From the NCBI RefSeq assembly GCF_965230805.1, contig NZ_OZ246019.1:1674001-1738000 (forward strand): 64,000 nt of DNA. Reading direction: 5' to 3'. The stretch is from Marinifilum sp965230805. GTDB taxonomy: Bacteria; Bacteroidota; Bacteroidia; Bacteroidales; Marinifilaceae. This document shows, piece after piece, positions 51,987-60,688 of this stretch; the stretch's first letter is position 1, and each line of letters opens with the position of its first letter. The position numbers and the translations under genes were made by a program. Under the pieces are notes generated by a model. The model did not search any database. It had not been told where the DNA came from and saw only the letters and a program-made list of their open reading frames with translations.

Positions 51987-54167
51987 TTAATTCGCAAAGT
52001 TGATGGTTATACCTGCAAAGAATGTACGCCCTGGATTGATTGTACCATAGTGCGAACCATAAGGACTATCATCTATTTGATCAAAGATATTATCAACCCC
52101 AAGTTGAGCTTCTATAATGAATGAACCCATATTCAGGAATCTATGATTTGTAGTAAACTTCCAAAGGTCATATCCCTTTGCATTGTCCTCACCATTGTCG
52201 TAAGATTTTTCATCTTGAATACGACCGATAATATTCGCACTAAATGAGTATCCTTTCCACGAACGATCGTAAGCCAAGCGAACATTCCCGTAATTTTCGG
52301 CAACACCATCTAGTTTTTCTCCCGTGGTTTCATCTTTAGCATCAACATAGCTGTAGCCACCACCTAGAGTAAAGCCAGCTCCTAATTTTGCGTTCATTAA
52401 GAAATCAATCCCTTGAGATCTTGATTCATCAACATTATAATGTTGGCGTCTTCTTTTAATTCCATTATCCGCATCATCTGGCTCCAGATCAATTGTTTCA
52501 TAGGCAATCAAGTCATCTACATTATTTATGTAACCCGTAATACTAGCAGTAAGGAAACTATTGTGAAATTCTACTCCCAATGAAGAAAATTGTGATTTTT
52601 GCGGATCCAAATCAGTATTTCCCAAAAATAAATTCCCTCGTTTTTCGTAAGCGTAATACAATTCTCTTAAAGTCGGAGCTTTAAAACCATATCCATAAGT
52701 TCCTCTAAAATTAAACTGATCTAACTTATACAGTAAGGATACTTTTGGAGTGAAGGCACTTCCGAATTCTTTGTGCTTAACTACTCTTGCACCAGCAACA
52801 ATGTTTAGCTTATCAAAAAATGTCATTTCATCTTGAGCATATACAGATATAGTATGCGATTCCGCTCGGCCTTCCTTCAATCGGTTCGAAACCATTTTCT
52901 CTTCCAAATAGTCTTCCCCTATTGTTAATTTATTGTTTTTAGAAATCTCTTTCACGAATTTAAAACGCACATTGTTCATTCGCTGATCATTATTGATAGA
53001 TTTATCACCAGGCATATAGTCCTTATACTCCTGATTGTATCTGTAATAATAACGGAATCTGTCATAGTTGTAATCAACAGACAAATAGTCTCTCTTATTC
53101 AATAGATATTTTGCACCAACTTCGAAAGTTTTGTCTGTAAAATGATAGCCATATTTTCCTACAGATTGTGGCCGATACATATCCTTCTCATAATATGAGT
53201 TCCCTGCATAAACCTCTAGTTTATCTGTAGCCCTAAAAGTTAAACATTGGCTGAATGTTTTATCCTTGTATTTATTCTGAGCTTTTGCCTCTGTTTCAAC
53301 CAATTCGTCATCGTCAATTTCAAAAGGACTCAATTGCCATCCATCACTTCTTTTGTGATTAAAATTTCCATTCCATGAGAACTTACCCAGGTTAAGATCA
53401 ACCGTATTGCTTTGTTGATAGGTTCGATATTCGCGAATACGGCTGGTGTTGGAAACATTTACCTTTTGCTTTGATTTTTCGGTAATGATGTTAACAACTC
53501 CCGCAATAGCATCCGATCCATAAAGCAAAGAGGACGCACCTTTTACCACTTCAATGCGCTCCACATCATCAGGATTAATTCTGTTTAAGTCATTATTTCC
53601 ACCAACATCTCCATACATACGTTTGCCATCCACAAGCACAAGAATAAAATCATTTCCCAATCCGTTAATCGTCATAAATGAACCCATAGTTCCAGGATTA
53701 AAATCGAATGAAGGACTCACATTCATCATCAAATCATTAAAGTCTGAAGCTCCAATACTAGCAATGGTTTTCTTACTTATAAGTTCAGTTTGCACTGGTG
53801 CCGTTTTTAGATGGTGAGCCGTACCTGTTCCTGTAACTACAATTTCTCCCAACTGACTTTTAGATTCCTCCATTGCAAAGTTTAGTACATTAAGCCCTTC
53901 TTTAATGGTAATTTTGTGCTTTTGGCGACTAAATCCTGAAAAGGATACAACCAAATCGTAATCGCCCGGTTTAAGATTTTTAATTTTATACTCGCCTTTG
54001 TTATTGGTCGCTGTTCCCTTTGTAGTTCCAGAGAAATACACATTAGCACCTGGCATAGCTTGCTGGTTGTCTTTTTGGGTTACCACCCCTTTTAGTACTG
54101 CATTTTGTGCATTAACAATTCCTGCACTAACAAGTAGCATGATTGCTACAAAGTAAATCTTTTGCAT
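51987..54167 (-). CDS. btuB: TonB-dependent corrinoid receptor (BtuB-like)
   Basis: A 726-aa outer-membrane receptor. After the signal peptide (SAGIVNAQ) comes a carboxypeptidase-like domain (~22-95), then a TonB box/plug region (LGEIVVTGTGTAHHLKT, SFMTINGLGNDFILVLVDGK, VERIEVVKGASSLLYGSDA) and a 22-strand-type barrel ending in GRTFFAGITINF. It is the first gene behind the cobalamin riboswitch, which makes vitamin B12 or a related corrinoid the substrate. Confidence 0.93.
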   Translation of the reverse strand: MQKIYFVAIMLLVSAGIVNAQNAVLKGVVTQKDNQQAMPGANVYFSGTTKGTATNNKGEYKIKNLKPGDYDLVVSFSGFSRQKHKITIKEGLNVLNFAMEESKSQLGEIVVTGTGTAHHLKTAPVQTELISKKTIASIGASDFNDLMMNVSPSFDFNPGTMGSFMTINGLGNDFILVLVDGKRMYGDVGGNNDLNRINPDDVERIEVVKGASSLLYGSDAIAGVVNIITEKSKQKVNVSNTSRIREYRTYQQSNTVDLNLGKFSWNGNFNHKRSDGWQLSPFEIDDDELVETEAKAQNKYKDKTFSQCLTFRATDKLEVYAGNSYYEKDMYRPQSVGKYGYHFTDKTFEVGAKYLLNKRDYLSVDYNYDRFRYYYRYNQEYKDYMPGDKSINNDQRMNNVRFKFVKEISKNNKLTIGEDYLEEKMVSNRLKEGRAESHTISVYAQDEMTFFDKLNIVAGARVVKHKEFGSAFTPKVSLLYKLDQFNFRGTYGYGFKAPTLRELYYAYEKRGNLFLGNTDLDPQKSQFSSLGVEFHNSFLTASITGYINNVDDLIAYETIDLEPDDADNGIKRRRQHYNVDESRSQGIDFLMNAKLGAGFTLGGGYSYVDAKDETTGEKLDGVAENYGNVRLAYDRSWKGYSFSANIIGRIQDEKSYDNGEDNAKGYDLWKFTTNHRFLNMGSFIIEAQLGVDNIFDQIDDSPYGSHYGTINPGRTFFAGITINFAN

Positions 54168-54289
54168 CGTAAGATATTAAAACATTAATAACTTCACTTT
54201 GCAATCCTACTTACGACAAGAGATATTCAGAACAGTATACAATAAGTCCCAAACACAAACTTCTGTCCCGGAAGCAAAATGTTTAATTA

Positions 54290-54485
54290 CATAATGGCAG
54301 GTCTTCTGACTTATCTTGGTTTTTAAGCCTTCCCAACAGGCATTTTCCTGTCAGTGGCTGTAGTATAAAAACCACGATTCCAAAAATAGGAACCAGACTT
54401 ACAGCAGCGGGAACTGTTGCAGATTTTCACTGCATTCCCTTTTAATCCTTCATGCACAAGAAGGTGCATTTGGAACCATTATGCT
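54290..54485 (-). ncRNA. Cobalamin riboswitch
   Basis: On the minus strand the leader has the conserved AdoCbl-class parts in order: AAAAGGGAATGCAGTGAAAA, TCTGCAACAGTTCCCGC, TGCTGTAAGTCTGG, the B12-box region ACTACAGCCACTGACAGG, TGTTGGGAAGGC and AAGTCAGAAGACCTGCC. It ends ~120 nt before the receptor ATG. It should repress the 18-kb corrinoid operon when cobalamin is plentiful. Confidence 0.96.
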
Positions 54486-54487
54486 GG

Positions 54488-54517
54488 CAAAAGTAGATAT
54501 TATTTTTTTACATACAA
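54488..54517 (-). promoter_or_regulatory. Promoter of the riboswitch-led corrinoid operon
   Basis: The minus strand has TTG (54517-54515), a 19-nt spacer and TACTTTTG (54495-54488). Transcription would start near 54481, right at the 5' edge of the riboswitch. The promoter abuts the left direct repeat of the tRNA-Leu element. Confidence 0.6.
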
Positions 54518-54525
54518 GGCTGCTA

Positions 54526-54613
54526 TGAAACAGGAAAGTTTAATGCAATAAAAAAGCCGTTTTCATTTCTGAAACGGCTTTCATCCTAAGTACCCGGGGC
54601 GGGACTTGAACCC
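54526..54613. repeat. Left direct repeat (att-like) with 23-nt tRNA-Leu fragment and terminator copy
   Basis: 88 nt match 57430-57516 (87 nt) with a single T inserted. The repeat holds a terminator hairpin (54553-54581) and the last 23 nt of tRNA-Leu (54591-54613); the rest of the tRNA is absent. Such a fragment is what remains at the far end of an element integrated in the 3' end of a tRNA gene. Confidence 0.88.
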
Positions 54614-54705
54614 TACCCTTTATATCGCTTATTTTCAATGTTTTTTAAGACCGATTTCTTGATGGTGTCGATTTTGTGTCTCTGAAACTATCTACTTATC
54701 TTAAT

Positions 54706-54927
54706 TTACACTGTAAAGAAATAATGATAGGAGAGAGTCCACAATACATACAAAACACTATTTCCGCCTAGTGTTTTCTTTGATTTTTTCAATTGCTTGT
54801 ATAAAAATATGTTTCTAACAGGGTAATCTAATTCTTGCTCAGAAACTTCGATTAATGTATTAAGCATTTTTGCTTCCAATATTTCTAAGGACAATTCTCT
54901 CTTAAGTCGATATAATCGCACCTCCAA
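54706..54927 (-). pseudogene. IS3-family OrfA-like remnant
   Basis: A 73-aa frame. Its first half (RLKRELSLEILEAKMLNTLI, then EVSEQELDYPVR) resembles the coiled-coil C-terminal part of Bacteroidota IS3 OrfA proteins. The helix-turn-helix N-terminus and the OrfB integrase are absent, and the C-terminus is unrelated. The match is by eye and short, so this is tentative. Confidence 0.4.
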
Positions 54928-54979
54928 CCTATTTCAAAACTTGACAGTTTAAAACTACTTCATATTACATGATATGAAA

Positions 54980-55003
54980 TCCAGTGAGGCTAGCCTCACT
55001 GGA
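54980..55003 (-). terminator. Perfect-palindrome terminator after the lipoprotein pseudogene
   Basis: TCCAGTGAGGC-ta-GCCTCACTGGA, 11-bp arms, 47 nt past the end of the broken lipoprotein gene. The flanks are AT-rich, without a long T run, so its termination strength is uncertain. Confidence 0.6.
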
Positions 55004-55049
55004 TAATAAAATTTACACCAAAATATATCACAATTATTTACAATTCGAT

Positions 55050-55810
55050 CTAATTAAAGTCATCAAAAACAAATGCCGTACCTGATGCACTAGAACCTCT
55101 ATAAAATTTCACTACTGGATTAGTAATAGTGAATGACTTATCACCATCCATATTTACATATCTATTTGCTGCATATAAGTGTACCCTATCTTTAGTGTTG
55201 TCCATCGCACTTTCACCTTTCTGTGGCTACTTACATTTACTGCAATTGGATTACTTAACCATTCTCCCGTTTTTGTAATAACAAAATCGACTGGGGTGTA
55301 GCCACCACTTCCACCTCCATCAGGAATCTCAGCAAATCTATCAAACTCTGCAACCATCCTTAAGGTTTCTCCTTCTTGTTCATACTTTGTAATCTTATCT
55401 TCTTCAGCAAGATACACATTATTATCAACTGCTAAAACCCCATTAGAATTAAATTTCTGAGCCACTACAGGGTCACTAATGATAAGTTCATATTCGTTAT
55501 TACCTATAGGCTTTAATATATCCGAATATTGTTCTATAGCTTCTTGGTATTCAGTTTGTTTTGTTGAATCTACAGAGTATTCAACGATTTCCTGATAAGC
55601 ATCCCACATTGTTTCAACCTTAGCATTAGCTTTAGTCTTTCCAGAAGGTATCATTACATCTATATTATTTTCAAATGTTATAAACTCAGACGCATTAATC
55701 TTGTTGATGTGATGTTCATTTTCAACAGTCTCAACATCTGTGTTGTTATCACATGATGCAAATGCAAAAACAGCAATAGCTGCAATGAAGTAAAATTTAG
55801 TTTTTCACAT
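55050..55810 (-). pseudogene. Broken lipoprotein gene (nonsense or indel at codon 2, frameshift near 3' end)
   Basis: The ATG at 55810 is followed at once by TGA. After that the frame reads KTKFYFIAAIAVFAFASC then DNNTDVE, a clear SPII lipoprotein start. It stays open until 55154. Near 55200 the coding signal moves to another frame (MDNTKDRVHLYAANRYVNMD and on to GTAFVFDDFN), stopping at 55050. One single-base change near each end would restore a ~253-aa lipoprotein; at the 5' end, one lost A after GTG would also explain it. The internal frame alone (55154-55654) gives 166 aa with a Gly-rich DGGGSGGYTP linker. I do not recognise the family. Confidence 0.75.
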
Positions 55811-55823
55811 TTTATTAAATCAT

Positions 55824-56246
55824 TTAAAAATTAATACCTACCCCTATTTTGGGTAATACTTTAAATTCATCAGCAAATTCAGTTTTGAACTCAAGTCCAA
55901 CCATTAGTTTTAGGTTGCCACTAAACACTTTCTTTTTAGTAATATAAACCGGAAGTCGCATATATTCTTCATCCAAATCTGAATAAGAAAAACCTAATCC
56001 ACACGATAAATCAACCCCCATAGACTCATCAAGGATATACTCTTTTCTTAAAAAAAATGAATATGTAGCATCTTTGATTTGTTCATTATCTGCTGCAATT
56101 CTTAACTCAGGGTAAATGCCTTTATTACTAAATATGGCCAATCCAAATTCATTCGAATTATAATAACTGACAGTTATTTTTTTTTCTTGAGCAGTAGTTG
56201 TTAGTGCTACAAAAGCAATTAAAAGTAATAATAATGTTCTTTTCAT
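55824..56246 (-). CDS. Small outer-membrane beta-barrel-like protein
   Basis: A 140-aa exported protein with signal peptide ending TTTAQ. Alternating hydrophobic and polar strands (ITVSYYNSNEFGLAIF, YSFFLRKEYILDESMGVDLS, GNLKLMVGLEF) and a final aromatic GVGINF are typical of short barrel proteins. It lies between the GG-leader peptide and the broken lipoprotein gene, all in one direction. The family is not recognised. It is the only intact protein-size gene of the element. Confidence 0.6.
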   Translation of the reverse strand: MKRTLLLLLIAFVALTTTAQEKKITVSYYNSNEFGLAIFSNKGIYPELRIAADNEQIKDATYSFFLRKEYILDESMGVDLSCGLGFSYSDLDEEYMRLPVYITKKKVFSGNLKLMVGLEFKTEFADEFKVLPKIGVGINF

Positions 56247-56329
56247 TTTAATAATTTAAATGATTAATATGTAATATTTTAATGATCTTAATATAAAAAA
56301 TAAGGAGTTTAGAATAGTGCCTAATTTGA

Positions 56330-56494
56330 TCAATATCCATAATATAATAATTGCGCATAACTATATATACATGTCCTAATACTCTGGCCATCATCAATAA
56401 CAATAACATAATCTCTGTCATCTCCATCACCACCTTTTACTTTAGCTAATCCATCTTTACTAAGAATATCACCTGATTTTAATTTTGTTTTCAA
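56330..56494 (-). CDS. Double-glycine leader peptide (RiPP or bacteriocin-like precursor)
   Basis: A 54-aa frame from a TTG. The leader KTKLKSGDILSKDGLAKVKGG ends in a Gly-Gly site preceded by the hydrophobic/charged pattern of Bacteroidota natural-product leaders (LSKDGLAKVKGG). The core, DGDDRDYVIVIDDGQ then SIRTCIYSYAQLLYYGY, is acidic then Tyr-rich with one Cys. No ATG is available; the frame reaches back to LKEL after a stop, so either TTG is used or the start has been damaged (an ATT plus one missing A would give KKLKEL). No peptidase-containing exporter is in the window. Confidence 0.5.
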   Translation of the reverse strand: MKTKLKSGDILSKDGLAKVKGGDGDDRDYVIVIDDGQSIRTCIYSYAQLLYYGY

Positions 56495-56911
56495 TTCTTT
56501 TAGTTTTTAATGTGTTATAAATTTGGTTTAATACACACAAAACTAGAAATCCAAAACCCTAATAGCAAATAAGTTTCAACTTCAAATCAATGAGAAATCT
56601 AATTACAAATACATCTTCTTTCTAATTAGAAATTATTACATTGTGCACCACAAAAGACTTATGTTGCATTTTTCACGTTGGGAAATAATTACTGATAGCT
56701 AAGAGTATTAAATGCACTCTTCTCTCTAATTACTTGGTTAGATTTTTGAATCATTACAATTAGAATTAACGGAACATATGAATAGAAAAGAAACAATCTT
56801 TTTTTTACTTTTAATTAATTTAGATTAGTTCTAATTAGACCATTATTGTACTTTTGTTAACAATGTTATATCTTGTAGAATACTGATTTTTTTAGTCGGC
56901 TTGTAGCCTTT
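56495..56911. other. Intergenic region of the element
   Basis: Non-coding AT-rich DNA between the divergent GG-leader peptide and the kinase pseudogene. TCTAATTAC/TTCTAATTAG-like words recur around 56598-56625 and 56732-56770 and may be operator remnants. No clear promoter was identified. Confidence 0.3.
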
Positions 56912-57432
56912 ATGATGTTAGTTCTTGCGCTACTTATTTTTTCGCAGGGGTTATGGCTCTGGCAACAATTAAACGAAAAAACATAATTGATAGTTTATTT
57001 ATTAAAGGATCTAACTACAAGGAATCACAAAATATCTTCAACAAAACTCAATTTAGTTTTCCTCTCAGAACAACCGACACTTATACTTTTCGTTTCACAT
57101 TTAAATTGAGAACTTTCCCATTCCTAAAACAAATGTTGTATACCATAAGTATTTCAGGAATTGCGATTATCCTGATTGCAATTTTTACGCTTTGGTTACT
57201 TTGGCTACTTCACCAACATATAGATCATTTATAATGGCGTGAACAAGCTGTCAGAGGTATTGTGCACGATCTAAAATCACGAATCTCCTATGTTTATACA
57301 TTTGTAGATTATATTTTCAGTAAAGAGCAAAAGCCCTCAATAAAAAAACAGCTCCATTTTCTCCAGAAAAATAAACTGTTCCCTGATTGCTTGAAAGACC
57401 CAGATTTTTTTTATCATGATCCCAGATCCTGA
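56912..57432 (+). pseudogene. Histidine kinase pseudogene (N-terminal half)
   Basis: The first frame encodes a membrane helix (MMLVLALLIFSQGLWLWQQ) and stops at 56986. The next frame (from about 56953) carries a sensor region, a second helix (ISISGIAIILIAIFTLWLL) and an in-frame TAA at 57232. The same frame then continues with the dimerisation H-box REQAVRGIVHDLKSRISYVY. It ends at TGA exactly where the right direct repeat begins, so the ATPase domain is gone. At least one frameshift, one nonsense codon and a truncation are visible. Confidence 0.75.
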
Positions 57433-57516
57433 AACAGGAAAGTTTAATGCAATAAAAAAGCCGTTTCATTTCTGAAACGGCTTTCATCCTAAGTACCCGG
57501 GGCGGGACTTGAACCC
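57430..57516. repeat. Right direct repeat (att-like), overlapping intact tRNA-Leu
   Basis: 87 nt matching 54526-54613. It covers the last 23 nt of the intact tRNA-Leu and its terminator. It marks the tRNA-side end of the decayed element. Confidence 0.88.
57457..57484 (-). terminator. Terminator of the tRNA-Gly/tRNA-Leu unit
   Basis: AAAGCCGTTTC/GAAACGGCTTT stem with a 6-nt loop, followed by a T run on the minus strand, 10 nt past the tRNA-Leu 3' end. A near-identical copy lies at 54553-54581. Confidence 0.85.
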
Positions 57517-57577
57517 GCACGGCCAAAAGGCCACTGGATTTTAAGTCCAGCGTGTCTACCAATTCCACCACCTGGGC
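57494..57577 (-). tRNA. tRNA-Leu (TAA)
   Basis: An 84-nt class II tRNA with anticodon TAA (loop in CTGGACTTAAAATCCAG), a long variable arm (TGGCCTTTTGGCCGT) and T-loop GTTCAAGTC. The acceptor starts GCCCAGG and ends CCCGGGT, with one A-C mismatch and a G-T first pair. No CCA is encoded. Its 3' end is duplicated at 54591-54613. Confidence 0.93.
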
Positions 57578-57594
57578 ATCCTTATTGGATTTTG

Positions 57595-57667
57595 AGCGAG
57601 AAACGAGACTCGAACTCGCGACCCTAACCTTGGCAAGGTTATGCTCTACCAACTGAGCTATTCTCGC
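57595..57667 (-). tRNA. tRNA-Gly (GCC)
   Basis: 73 nt, acceptor GCGAGAA/TTCTCGC, D-arm AGCTCAGTTGGTAGAGC, anticodon loop TTGCCAA (GCC), T-arm GCGAGTTCGAGTCTCGT. It lies upstream of tRNA-Leu with a 17-nt gap and probably shares its transcript. Confidence 0.94.
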
Positions 57668-57890
57668 ATTCTGCAATGCTTTAAGAGTGAACCCTTGTTC
57701 CCTCAATTGCGATGCAAATATATGCGTATTTTTTTATTCCGCAAAAGAAAAAAAACATTTCTGTCACTTTTTTTTAATCTATCGAAATACTTTTTCTTAT
57801 TAACATTTTCTGATTGATTGAAAGTCAGACACTACACTGCTTAAGCCTTTAAAAATGCGCAACTCACATTTTTTTATCTTTTCCCCATTT

Positions 57891-60506
57891 CTAAATACCA
57901 GATATCTTTTTTATCTCATTTAATTTATTGAGTGCCTCAATTGGAGTGAGGTTATTAATGTCCAAACCTGTAATCTCTTCTCTAATTTGTTGCAGGATCG
58001 GATCATCAAGCTGAAAAAAGCTCATTTGATAACCTTCTCTCTGTTGAGCAATCTCATCAACCGGCTTGGCTAATGTTTCACTATTCTTGTCCCCTTCCAA
58101 TTGAATTAAAATTTCATCGGCACGCTTAACCACCGATTTTGGCATTCCAGCCATTCTTGCTACATGAATCCCAAAACTGTGATTTGACCCTCCCGACACC
58201 AATTTTCTTAGGAAAATGATCTTGTTATTCACTTCTTTTACCGAAACATTGTAATTCTTCACCCGGTTGAATGATTTTTCCATCTCATTTAACTCATGAT
58301 AGTGAGTAGCAAACAATGTTTTCGCTTTGGCTTTTACATTTTCATGAATATATTCTACTATCGACCAGGCAATGGAAATGCCATCGTATGTGCTGGTTCC
58401 ACGACCTAACTCATCTAGCAGAATTAAACTTCGCGACGAAAGGTTGTTCAAAATACTCGCTGCTTCATTCATTTCAACCATAAAAGTCGACTCTCCAAGC
58501 GAGATGTTATCCGACGCTCCTACACGGGTAAAGATTTTATCCACATAGCCAATCTTGGCAGATTCCGCTGGAACAAAACTTCCAATTTGTGCCATTAACA
58601 CAATTAAAGCAGTTTGTCGAAGCAAAGCCGATTTACCAGCCATATTCGGACCCGTAATAATAATCACCTGTTGGTTTTCATTATCCAAAAAAACATCATT
58701 GGCAATATACTGCTCGTCAATTGGTAACTGCTGTTCGATAACCGGATGCCTTCCCTGTTTGATATCAATCACCTGCGACTCATTAATCTCAGGACAAGAG
58801 TAATTGTTTTCTCTAGCCAAACGAGCGAATGACAACAAACAATCCAAACGGCCAATCATGGATGCGTTTAACTGAATAGAAGAAATGTAATCTGCAATGC
58901 TTAAAACCAAATCGTTGTACAACCTGGTTTCCAGTGCTAATATCTTTTCTTCGGCACCAAGAATTTTTTCTTCATATTCTTTTAACTCCTGCGTAATGTA
59001 TCGCTCGGCACTCACCAAGGTTTGCTTCCTAATCCACTCTTCAGGCACTTTATCTTTGTGAGTATTTCTCACCTCGATATAGTATCCGAACACATTGTTA
59101 AAGCCTATTTTAAGCGAAGGGATTCCAGTTCTCTCACTTTCGCGAACCTGCATTTGCACCAGGTAATCTTTCCCTGAAAAGGCAATTTTTCTCAACTCGT
59201 CCAGCTCTTCGGAAACTCCATTGGCAATCACACCTCCTTTGCTCACCATATTGGGTGGATCAGCTTTTATTTCTTTTTCTATTTTTTCGCGGACATTGAG
59301 GCAAGGATTGAGCTGATCACCAATTTTAACAAGGCCTTCGTTTCCAGAGTTCAAACAAAAGTTCTTTATTGGCTCAATGGCAAGCAAAGCATTTTTTAAT
59401 TGAACTACTTCTCTTGGGCTGACTCTTCCTACAGCTACTTTCGAGATAATTCTTTCCAAATCGCCAATTTGCCTGATTTCATCTTCTAAAGTTAGGGCTT
59501 CGGATTCTTTATTATAGAAGTACTTCACTACATCCAATCTGCTATTAATACGAGCTGTATCTTTTAAGGGTAACGCAATCCAACGCTTTAATAAACGAGA
59601 ACCCATCGGGCTTAGTGTTTTGTCCATAATCTGCGAAAGCGTATGAGCACCATCATTTAAAACACCAAACAATTCCAGGTTTCGAACAGTAAACTTATCC
59701 AACCATACATAACGATCTTCCTCTATTCTAGAAAGCTGAGTAACATGTCCGGCCTCACTGTGCTTGGTGATATCCAAATAGTGCAAAACTGCACCCGAAG
59801 CAATAACCCCATTCCTTAAGCTTTGCACGCCAAACCCTTTTAACGAAGTGGTTTCGAAATGGCGCAACAACCTATCCTTGGCTGCACTTTCGGTAAACAC
59901 CCAATCGTCCATTGTGAAAGTATAGAACTTGCCGCCAAACATTTCATGAAATATCTTTTCTTTTCCTTTTTGATACAAAACTTCCTTAGGCTGAAAGTTT
60001 CCCAATAGCTTATCAATGTATTCAAAATTACCTTCGGCTGTTAGAAACTCACCTGTCGACGCATCAAGAAATGCAATCCCTGCAGATTTTTTCTCTAAAT
60101 GAATACATGCCAAAAAGTTATTTTCTCTATGCTCAAGCACATTGTCGTTGTACGAAACACCTGGGGTAACCAACTCAATAATACCCCTCTTTACTAATTT
60201 TTTTGTTTTTTTCGGATCTTCCAATTGCTCACAAATGGCAACGCGCATCCCTGCACGAACCAGTTTTGGCAAATAAGTATCTATGGCATGATGTGGAAAT
60301 CCCGCTAACTCAACATAAGAAGCCGAACCATTCGCTCTTTTGGTTAAAGTAATCCCTAAAATCTCAGATGCACGAATGGCATCATTCTCAAATGTCTCAT
60401 AAAAATCTCCAACCCTAAACAACAATATTGCATCAGGATGCTTTTCTTTCATCTGATAATATTGTTTCATCAAGGGAGTTTCGACTGCTTTCTTCTGTTT
60501 TGCCAA
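57891..60506 (-). CDS. mutS: DNA mismatch repair protein MutS
   Basis: An 871-aa MutS1. The mismatch-binding motif is LLFRVGDFYETF at residues ~28-40, with the Phe-x-Glu in YETF. The connector, core and clamp follow. The ATPase has Walker A ITGPNMAGKSALLRQTA, GESTFMVEMNEAA, Walker B LILLDELGRGTSTYDG and TLFATHYHEL. The C-terminal region (LDINNLTPIEALNKLNEIK) is the standard tail. Complete and typical in length. Confidence 0.97.
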   Translation of the reverse strand: MAKQKKAVETPLMKQYYQMKEKHPDAILLFRVGDFYETFENDAIRASEILGITLTKRANGSASYVELAGFPHHAIDTYLPKLVRAGMRVAICEQLEDPKKTKKLVKRGIIELVTPGVSYNDNVLEHRENNFLACIHLEKKSAGIAFLDASTGEFLTAEGNFEYIDKLLGNFQPKEVLYQKGKEKIFHEMFGGKFYTFTMDDWVFTESAAKDRLLRHFETTSLKGFGVQSLRNGVIASGAVLHYLDITKHSEAGHVTQLSRIEEDRYVWLDKFTVRNLELFGVLNDGAHTLSQIMDKTLSPMGSRLLKRWIALPLKDTARINSRLDVVKYFYNKESEALTLEDEIRQIGDLERIISKVAVGRVSPREVVQLKNALLAIEPIKNFCLNSGNEGLVKIGDQLNPCLNVREKIEKEIKADPPNMVSKGGVIANGVSEELDELRKIAFSGKDYLVQMQVRESERTGIPSLKIGFNNVFGYYIEVRNTHKDKVPEEWIRKQTLVSAERYITQELKEYEEKILGAEEKILALETRLYNDLVLSIADYISSIQLNASMIGRLDCLLSFARLARENNYSCPEINESQVIDIKQGRHPVIEQQLPIDEQYIANDVFLDNENQQVIIITGPNMAGKSALLRQTALIVLMAQIGSFVPAESAKIGYVDKIFTRVGASDNISLGESTFMVEMNEAASILNNLSSRSLILLDELGRGTSTYDGISIAWSIVEYIHENVKAKAKTLFATHYHELNEMEKSFNRVKNYNVSVKEVNNKIIFLRKLVSGGSNHSFGIHVARMAGMPKSVVKRADEILIQLEGDKNSETLAKPVDEIAQQREGYQMSFFQLDDPILQQIREEITGLDINNLTPIEALNKLNEIKKISGI

Positions 60507-60688
60507 GGGAAATTATTTTGTATGATTGGAACTCTATTTCTATTTCGAACAAATATACTCATTCCACAAGAAAGTAGCGGAGAGGTTTTATGATTCAACA
60601 AAAGAAAAAAAGCCAAAATCTCATGGCAATTCAATATACAATGTTGTAATTTTAAGCTGATCGCATCTAAAATTTGACACTAAAAATC

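Larger units (their letters stand above)
54526..57516. mobile_element. Decayed integrated element in tRNA-Leu
   Basis: About 3 kb bounded by the direct repeats. It carries an IS3 OrfA-like remnant, a broken lipoprotein gene, a small barrel protein, a GG-leader peptide and a histidine kinase pseudogene. No integrase is left. The number of broken genes is far higher than anywhere else in the window, which supports a foreign, decaying insert. Confidence 0.7.

Noticed and set aside
54591..54613. A second tRNA-Leu gene
   Set aside because: Only the last 23 nt are present; no anticodon arm or D-arm follows. It is an integration scar.
56248..56433. 61-aa Met-rich hydrophobic frame from a GTG start
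   Set aside because: It overlaps the GG-leader peptide frame in another phase, has low complexity, and shows no signal or motif.
57317..57706. 129-aa frame on the minus strand
   Set aside because: It is a translation through tRNA-Gly, tRNA-Leu and the direct repeat.
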